Shown: positions 56,856-64,000 of the stretch, piece after piece
Position numbering within the stretch: the first letter of the stretch is position 1
Layout: each line of letters starts with the position of its first letter
NCBI GenBank assembly: GCA_023897205.1
Contig: JAHWDD010000009.1
Span: 2,418,001-2,482,000 of the forward strand
Direction: 5' to 3'
Source: Exophiala sp. HKRS030
Taxonomy: Eukaryota > Ascomycota > Eurotiomycetes > Chaetothyriales > Herpotrichiellaceae
DNA: 64,000 bases
Made by a program: the position numbers and the translations under genes
The notes under the pieces: model-generated
What the model was told of the DNA's origin: nothing
The model's database searches: none
What the model saw: only the letters and a program-made list of their open reading frames with translations

Positions 56856-56882
56856 GGGAGAGGGAGAGGGAGAGGGAGAGGG
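56856..56882. repeat. (GGGAGA)n hexanucleotide repeat
   Basis: Four tandem GGGAGA units, purine-only on this strand. Confidence 0.8.
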
Positions 56883-57188
56883 GCGAGGCTTGACTGTCTT
56901 TTTGCATCGATGGGCCGATGGAGGAAGGAGGGTCTTATGTTAATTAATTAATTAGGTAGTTAGGTAGTTAGGTAGTTAGTTCTCCGCTCCCACATGGTAC
57001 TCCGTACAGTACATACCTCCGTACATACAGGACTTGGTATTGTATTAGTTACATAAGTTAGGTTTAGGTACCTAAGGTAGGTAGCCCTTGAGTGTGGTGC
57101 CGTGCGGAGCCTTGTACATATGCTTTCTACTACTGATTGATTGAATACAATACAATACAATCACTCATAGTACCATCAAATGGTATCT

Positions 57189-57215
57189 GAATGTGAATGT
57201 GAATGTGAATGTGAA
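57189..57215. repeat. (GAATGT)4 hexanucleotide repeat
   Basis: Four tandem GAATGT units followed by GAA. Confidence 0.85.
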
Positions 57216-57560
57216 TCGATCAAACAAAATAGATCGAAGGCATTCCTTCTTTCTTGTGTCTTTTTCTCCTTGTTTCTTTCTTTCCTTCTTTCTCTCTTTT
57301 CCCCTTGTCGCTTGAAACGCAGCAAAATCAAATTCTTTTGGGCCAGATATCATCGTGAACAGCCGATTGCCTTCCCCGTTTTCCCTGTAGTAAAGGATCG
57401 CCATACCCATCTAGTTAGTCACAAGCCCACGGCGGCAAGGACTCACGATTACAATGTCTAAGCAGAGACCTTGCTTGGTTCTGTCTCCCTCCCACATGTC
57501 CTAGTATCAACCCCATCTCTATTCCACTTCCTCCTCTTCGCTCATATTCCTCCTCCTCCT

Positions 57561-59802
57561 CTATCCCAGAAGCGAAAACTTCAACGGCACGATCCACTCG
57601 GCGCCAAAGTCGACACCGTGTTTCCGTCTAGACCCATGCTTCTGCCATGCAGCAGCCGAGATGCCGATATCCAGCACCCAGACCTGCCACGTGGGCTCGA
57701 CGCCATCGATTGCCATGGCCATCAACAGACCGGTCTTGGGCGCGCCTAGACTCAGAATATGCTTGCTGGCCATGACCAGGCTCTGTCCGTCGACTTCAGT
57801 CAGTAGACCTGATGTTGCTGACAAGCCGCTTGGCACGTCGATGGAGATTATTGGTGCGGTCCGACTTGATCGATTCGCCCATCGGATCATCTCTAGGACT
57901 GTGGCTTGGTCATCGGTCCGTAGTTCTTCAAATGTCACGTGCACGCCTAAGATGGCGTCGACCACGATGTCTGGGGCTGGGCCGCCTGCCGTCAGTTTTG
58001 TTTGGTACTCGTCCCAGCGGTCGACGTAGCCAGAGCCTTTTTGATAGATAGATAATTGCTTGCGCACAATTTCGAAGAGCAGTTCTTCTCGTTCGCCGCC
58101 CAGGATCACTATGGTCACACGTAGACGTCGATTCCGTAGGTGTCGAGCGGCGGCGATGGCGCGGGCACCGGATTTATGGTTGCCGACTAGGAACACCACG
58201 TTGCGCACAGAAGGGAGTTTGAGGATCGAAGTCGCGATGCTGCGGCCTGCGTTTTCAGATAACATGTCTTCTGCGAGCCCGAGTTCCGATGTACACAGCT
58301 GTTCCAACTCGAGCATCTGCAGGGGCGATAGACAGTGGCATGGTTTGTTATTTGCGAGTTTGAACGACGCCCGCAAGCCAGACACGGATCCATTCATCGG
58401 TGATGCAGTCTGTATCCGTGTGAGCGGCCGAGGCGATTCCGTCCTATCGATGTGAACTGGCAGCACGCTACCCTTGCGCGACGCTAGTGGCCGTCTAGAT
58501 CCCGCACGCCGTGATCCTTTCCCACTTGAATAGTGCCCTTCGAGTAGTGCATCGTCCTCGGTTTCACCGGCTTCACTCTTCCACCTATCCTTGTCGTCGT
58601 CGTTTGTTTTGTTGTTGATGAGAGGCGCATCTAACACGTTTTCCGTATAATGTAGATTCCGCCCACCGTTCGTCCCCGGTCGGACCTTTCGATTGAAACT
58701 AACCAGGCGATCGCCTTCGGCCGTCTGGTCATCTTTCCTGATGTCGTCAAAGACTCGTCGTTTGTCAAACTTGGACAAGTTGGACTCAAAGTCGAAATCC
58801 CCCATGTCTTGAATGTCGGTTGCGTCTTCAGTCGCCCAACCATTCTGGTTCTCAACCACCTTACGACCGCGCTGTGCCTTCTTCTGCGTGACTTGTCTAG
58901 GGACCTCCTCGATCAATGGTGTCGACCGCCACCCTTTCCCTTTCCCTGCCTTTTTCGCCGGTTTCAACGGAGCGTGATTCACGTCTTTCATGTCGATGAT
59001 GCCCGGCCCGGTCTTTGACGGAACAGGTATCTGAGCCAATTGCGCCGCGTCCCCCTTGGGCCCCTTTGGTGCCGCTTCCTTGACAGGACTGTTCTGATTC
59101 GCCGCCCCCTCTTGATTCATGTTCAACGCATCAAACGGCTCCGTGAGCGTCGCTGTCGCCGACGCACCCCGCTTGGCGGGCTTTCTGGGAATCGCCGTCG
59201 CAATGCTAGACACCGAACTACTGCCCACAGTCCGTTTCCGTATGGAATTTGGAGACGGACTGCCCACTGCGCCATCGGCAATCATAATCGGTGATACCGG
59301 TGTGAGTGAGGATTGTAGTGGGGCGGGGAGATTCGTCTGTGTGGTCAGCGGGGGTTTTGTGTAACTGATGATAGCCGGGTCGACGAAAGAAGGCGCATTT
59401 GTTCGTTGTTGGGGCTGCTGCTGGTGCTGCTGTGGTTGATGTAGTTGCTGTGGATGAGGAGGTGAAAAGGTATCATGATGTTGCGGAGTTACTGCCACGG
59501 GTGTCTTCAAATCTTCCTCTTGAGCTCTACTGCTGGGCTGCGACGGAGCGACTTCCAAGTCGGCGATCGTGGCCGAGTCGAGGACATACGATGCCAGGCG
59601 CTGGCCATTCCATAGGAACACGACTGTAGACTACATGTCAGTAACCAGAGCGCACATGGAAAAGATCTCTTCAGGGCGCGCCCATACCATCTCGAAGAAT
59701 CAATCGCTGCTCGACAACATTGGCCACCACACCCTGGATCTGAGCATTCAGCGGGTACTGCAGGGTGACCAAGATCGTGTAGCCGATGAATGCGTCGGCC
59801 AT
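57561..59802 (-). CDS. EDC3: enhancer of mRNA decapping Edc3 (LSm, FDF and YjeF_N domains)
   Basis: Two exons, 59688-59802 and 57561-59623, with a 64-nt intron; 725 residues. The N-terminal LSm domain is split by the intron (FIGYTILVTLQYPLNAQIQG, then VVFLWNGQRLASYVL). A long disordered region follows, with a Gln/Pro-rich stretch (QPQQHQQQPQQR). The FDF motif near residue 315 (DFDFESNLSKFDKRRVFDDI) is the part that binds the helicase Dhh1 in related proteins. The C-terminal YjeF_N Rossmann fold runs from about 470 to the end (RNVVFLVGNHKSGARAIAAA, then DIVVDAILGVHVTFEE and GVDFGAEWIVPL). Edc3 is a P-body scaffold that stimulates Dcp2 decapping. No frame break is seen. Confidence 0.93.
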
Positions 59803-60918
59803 GGTGGTTGGTTGGTGGGTGGTGGAAGGTGGGTGGACGGGGTGGGTGGGAGCAAAGGGTTATCAGGACATAGCACGAAACTCGAGGGATTGCTTTCTAC
59901 AGGTGAATGTGTAGAGGTCGTTTGAGCATTCCAATTTCGTGGTGTCACTGAACTTGTCCGAGGAGGGAGTATCAGAGTGGAGGGATGTGAGAAGTGACTT
60001 ATTACCAGGTAATTAATTGACCAGTTAATTATTAGAGTGGATCGGACTTTGTCACAGACTCAATCGGTCAGGGTCAGAAATTATAAAATCCTGGCCCACT
60101 TCACTTCCACTCGATCTTGAAATTGGTCTACGATTCTGGCGAAGAAGCAATTTCGACCATCTACTATTTAGTCTTTTTTCATTGATGTTTCTGTGGCCTA
60201 TCTAGTATCTTCAGCAGTTCTTATGCCTGACACTGGATCCTCAAGGCTCACCACCCGTGGATTCTGGACTCATGCCTCTTGATACGATGTGTGCCAGGCA
60301 GACCACATTTCTATCCACCTTCTCCGACTTGGAAAATTCATCTGCTTTTCGGCTCACAACCGCCTCCCTGGTCTCGTTCGTTCTGTGTGAACTGTGCTCG
60401 TATCGCACTTTACTTCAAGGTCAACATTTTATCCCATTTTGACTGAGCTCCACGACTTTTTTGGTTCTGCATGATTTCGGTTGGGATGCGCAGATCACAA
60501 TCCCGGTTGACGCAATATAGCTCAAGTGCGGTGTCTACTCAGCACCAACGCATCAATACAATCCAGTCTCTACCACATGTAAATGTTACACGATAAGTTA
60601 AATCCAAGGCAAGGAGTGTTTGGCGCTGTCACTCAGTGCTTGATTGAGTGAGAAGCACAGCTCCGTGACTTGTAAATCTTTCGTCTGTGTCTTCCAGTAC
60701 TCAATACTGTGAAACATGGTGAGTGGAGCTAAGTTGTCGACTATATCCATTTTGTTGGCGACTCCAGTGGCGTATAAAGGGCTGACGACGGCAAGAGGTA
60801 ATGAGCGAAGAAAATATGGTTATTGAGTCAACGACGAATGCTGAATTTCCTCGCGACCCATTGACATGATCTCAGTCCGAATTCCAGCCTGCACAAACCC
60901 AATATACTTGACCATTGT
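59803..60918. other. intergenic region between EDC3 and PIF1
   Basis: About 1.1 kb between the EDC3 start and the PIF1 stop on the same strand. A GGTGG-rich stretch lies at 59800-59850 upstream of EDC3. No gene is seen. Confidence 0.5.
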
Positions 60919-63429
60919 TTATGCATTTCCCGAAGCTCGCATTGCCTCTCGCTCGGCCGCTAGGATCTCCTCATATGACAGGTCGTCATCATCAAAGTCA
61001 TCGACGTCAACCTTTTTGCTAACACCTTGTTTTACTACTGCGGTAGTCGAAGCCTTTGATGTGTCGAGTGTTTCATGACCACTCAGTTTGGAATAGAAAT
61101 GTAGTACCTTTGCATGGACCATGACCTTGCGTTCGTCAAATCGAAGAACCTGTAGACCTTCTTTTGACGTGGCTCTGCTTAGTGCCACATATGCTTGTCC
61201 CTTTTCAAAAACCTTTCCGAGGTCAACCTTTACTCGGTTGAGGGTCTGTCCTTGGGCCTTGTGAATCGACAGTGCCCAGGCCAAGATGAGTGGTACCTGT
61301 ACACGTTTGGCAATGATTTCACCATTCTGGGCTTCGGTTTTCCATTCATCAGGTGTACAGAGAACAGCTCTTGATGTCCCATCTGGGAGATTGAATCTCA
61401 CCATTGGCCAGGCTCTTGTAGTTCCCACTCCGCTAATCTTGGATCGTGCTGCTTTGATTTTCTCCTGGGCGGCGGCTCGTTCTTCTTCAGTTGAGCCCTC
61501 ATCTTGAGCCAATAAGAAGGTCGATTCATCGTCTCTGTACGTGAAAAAGGTACCTTCATCCATGAATGATTGGACGATTCCTAATGAACCGTTGACAAGT
61601 TGTGTATCAATGTTCTTGATGAGCATGACCTGTGAACCTTTCTTAAGTTCCAGCGTCGCAGGGGCGATGAAATTGGCCAAGAGATTCTTTCTCACGTTAA
61701 GATCCAGTACACCTGAATCGACAGCATCAAAGGTCATGACTTGACCTGAGAGTTTGCGCATTCGATTTTGATTTGCATTCTCAACCTCTTCACGACGCGG
61801 ATACCTGGGTAAGTTAGAAAAGGTTTCAACAATCTCAGAATCACACTTACAACTCGGTTGCCTCGAGTTCATCCTGAAAGTTCAATGGACGTGACAGCTT
61901 CTTGAATTCCCTAATTGTTTCCGCGCTCATCTTACCCAACCTCATCTCATTCAACATTTTGGCGAACTGTTCATCTTTTTGTCGGAAGACATGAGTCAAC
62001 AAAATCGTGTGTTGAATACATGTGTTCCAAGTGACAGCGTCGAAGACAAATTTTGCCTCTGTGTTCCTATCGGGTACAGGTGGGAGCTGGAAAAAGTCGC
62101 CTGTAAAAATAAGCTGAATGCCACCAAACGGTCGACCATTATTTCTGATTGTTCGTGCAACTTGCTCCAATTTATCAAAGAGCACCCCGTCGACCATGGA
62201 TATCTCATCAATGATGAGCACCTTTGTCCTCAACCACTTTTGGCGAGATTTCATGTTTCGTTTAATCTTCTTCACCAGTTCTGGAGCAGGCTCCTTTCCC
62301 AGACCAATACCAGACCAACTGTGCAACGTCTGTCCCTCAAGAATACAGGATGCCAATCCAGTTGATGCTGTGATAGCAACTCGATCGGGTTCCTGTCGAT
62401 ATTTGTGTCTTAGCTGAGCAATAATGGCTCGCATCAAAACCGACTTTCCAGTTCCAGCAGATCCGGTGAAGAAAACGCTCTTGCCTTCCTCCATGACAGC
62501 TTTAACCACCGCTCTTTGCTCGTCACTGAGAAAAGTGTCTGCTACCCGGGGATTTGCTACCTTCTGTGCATCAGTGGCCTGCAGAAAAGATTTGACTGAT
62601 TTCTCGGATGAACTTCTTGACATTGAATTGGTTTGTCTCTGTCGAGGCCATGCAGCCTTGTCCAGCATTTCGGCCATAGCGGAAGTAGCTTTGGGTTTTG
62701 GCTTTGATGTCGACGCCTGTGTAGGTGCTGCATATTGGTCAAACTTCCCAGCATACTCACGACCTTGAACTCCTGTTGTGGATATCTTTTCCGGGGCCCC
62801 AATAACATAATCTTTTTTGCTAGAAGTCTTTGTCCATCCATTGCGGTGGTCGGAGTTATTTGTGGCAGTCTCTAGGGCGGAGGGGCAAATGAGGCAGGAA
62901 GTGCTCGTTTTTTTGCAGGCCTGGTAGCCTCTGATGTCGTATCATGTTGTGGTACTTTTGACCTTGGATTCTCGAAATGCGAAGCTGGAGATGACGACCA
63001 AGCTACACCCGCACTACTTGAGGGTAATCCCGAAGTATCTTTTGGTGGAAGCGGTGGCAATGACGGATACGAAAACGATTCTTGCTGTGGTAGAGAAGGA
63101 TATTTTATTTCGGAGGATTTTTCGGGGGATGCACCAGTCAAGTCGATCATATTAGGTGCGTCATTTTCATCGAAGGATTGCTGATGAAGGAGGCCGAGTG
63201 AACTGGTAGTGCTGAGACTTCGATCGAATTTGCGTTTGGTGGATAGATTAGGACGAGTGATGTTGATGGCAGAAGCATTGAGTTGCAAAGGGGTCTGCTT
63301 TTTCTCAAAATGACTCGCCGAGGCATCCTTGTCGGCGGCTCTTTTGAGCATGATTGACCTAATGAAATGTTTGGGAGACCTCAGACCATGAAGTGAAGGC
63401 CGAAGGACGAGTTGGGTATATGCTTGCAT
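60919..63429 (-). CDS. PIF1: PIF1 5'-to-3' DNA helicase, apparent single-base loss
   Basis: Exons 61851-63429 and 60919-61804 (46-nt intron); 821 residues once one base is added near the G runs at 62875-62885, where FAPPP-stop becomes FAP-(P/S)-ALETATNN and continues. The N-terminus from ATG 63427-63429 is basic and free of acidic residues (MQAYTQLVLRPSLHGLRSPK), which suits a mitochondrial presequence; Pif1 works in both mitochondria and nucleus. Helicase motifs: SDEQRAVVKAVMEEGK, Walker A FFTGSAGTGKSVL (about 320-330), Walker B VLIIDEISMVDG, QLIFTGDFFQLPPV, and near the C-terminus ALSIHKAQGQTLNRVKVDLG and AYVALSRATSKEGLQVL. It unwinds G-quadruplexes and acts at telomeres and in mtDNA upkeep. 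An upstream first exon starting near 63709 is a possible alternative. Confidence 0.92.
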
Positions 63430-64000
63430 GAACAGTCGCAGAAGGGGAAACGAGACGAGGTAGTTGGTGGATGAGGAAGGTGCTTGTCAAGTAGCATCGG
63501 GCAGGTGCAACACTGCACACATATATCGAGCAGTAGATTTGGACTTTGGTTGTTGGAAGTTGGTGATTTATTAAGACACGAGAATGGCGACTACGCGTAA
63601 GAGGGGAAAAACCATAACCATCTGTCGCGTCCGCAGTCGATAGTCGATGGGTTGCGAGATGCTTGGCATTGGGGGAAGCAACCGCTCGTCTGACCACTGG
63701 CTTGAACATATTGCGTTGACCCCATACTCTCTATACACTACTGAGTACACTTGGTACTCGACGGACTGCAACTCCCTGGGCTTGGGATTCTGTTCATTGA
63801 AATTGGAAACAACTTGATTTTCCACTCGCATAATTATCCCAATCTCTTCTTCAATAAAGTCCTATCTTGAGTATTTGGACAAAAGGGGTATCCAGCTGAT
63901 CAGTCAACAAAGTGCTCAACTACATAGTAATTACCTAAACCAAGGTGACTCCCACATAAAATGCCCGCTTCGGTTTGCATCATCTAATCTCTCCACGCAT
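63430..64000. other. PIF1 upstream region to window end
   Basis: About 570 bp. A minus-strand frame opening at ATG 63707-63709 (MFKPVVRRAVASPNAKHLAT) could be an alternative PIF1 first exon. Otherwise nothing is evident. Confidence 0.4.

Larger units (their letters stand above)
54675..57560. other. 2.9-kb repeat-rich intergenic region without a gene
   Basis: No supported reading frame. Simple repeats include CCTAA-type units (55650-55690), AACT repeats near 56190-56212, CAT/CATT repeats at 56514-56575, GGGAGA at 56856-56882, TTAGGTAG at 56955-56980 and GAATGT at 57189-57215. Confidence 0.6.

Noticed and set aside
57165..57461. Small frames with Glu-Cys or Phe-Thr repeats
   Set aside because: They are translations of the GAATGT repeat and a pyrimidine-rich tract.

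Overview
The window is nuclear DNA from a filamentous ascomycete (Pezizomycotina). The evidence is short GT-AG introns (46-168 nt), a nirA/NIT4-type Zn2Cys6 regulator, a HET-domain gene, an irs4-type EH protein, fungal-type complex I and mitoribosome subunits, and a Tc1/mariner transposon whose interior carries the CpA-to-TpA signature of repeat-induced point mutation (RIP). The class cannot be fixed from the sequence. I recognise about 20 protein genes and no rRNA, tRNA or CRISPR array.

Layout. 1-516: 3' end of an unknown coiled-coil gene. 1.4-15.4 kb: conserved nuclear genes: cdt2-like WD40 (-), RRP5 (+), DNA ligase IV (-) and an irs4-like EH-domain gene (+). 15.4-17.5 kb: simple repeats, including two fused heptanucleotide arrays. 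17.5-30.3 kb: an unknown gene (-), cyclin C ssn8 (-), an EF-hand mitochondrial carrier (+) and nirA (+). 30.3-39.6 kb: gene-poor, with one small unknown gene (33958-34458) and a 2348-bp RIP-degraded Tc1/mariner element. 39.6-41.9 kb: a HET-domain gene. 43.2-49.4 kb: four consecutive genes for mitochondrial proteins (IMP1, mL38, a small complex I subunit, EF-Tu). 49.9-54.7 kb: Ap4A phosphorylase, the U-box cyclophilin cyp8 and a DUF7053-like gene. 54.7-57.5 kb: repeat-rich, no gene. 57.5-63.5 kb: EDC3 and PIF1 helicase, both (-).

Genes by function: genome maintenance (cdt2, LIG4, PIF1), RNA and ribosome metabolism (RRP5, EDC3, cyp8), transcription (ssn8, nirA) and mitochondria (carrier, IMP1, mL38, complex I subunit, EF-Tu, probably PIF1).

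The strongest signal beyond ordinary annotation is that at least eight clear reading-frame breaks, in six different genes, are all single-base losses in or beside short G or C runs. Each is exactly repaired by one added base and none fits an intron. Several of these genes are essential, so consensus sequencing error is the likeliest cause. Any automatic gene model here will be truncated or split at these points. The second signal is the transposon: its interior is heavily RIP-mutated yet still readable as a DD34E transposase in one frame, while both ends, with perfect 27-bp inverted repeats and a TA duplication, look unmutated. I found no convincing new multi-gene system.
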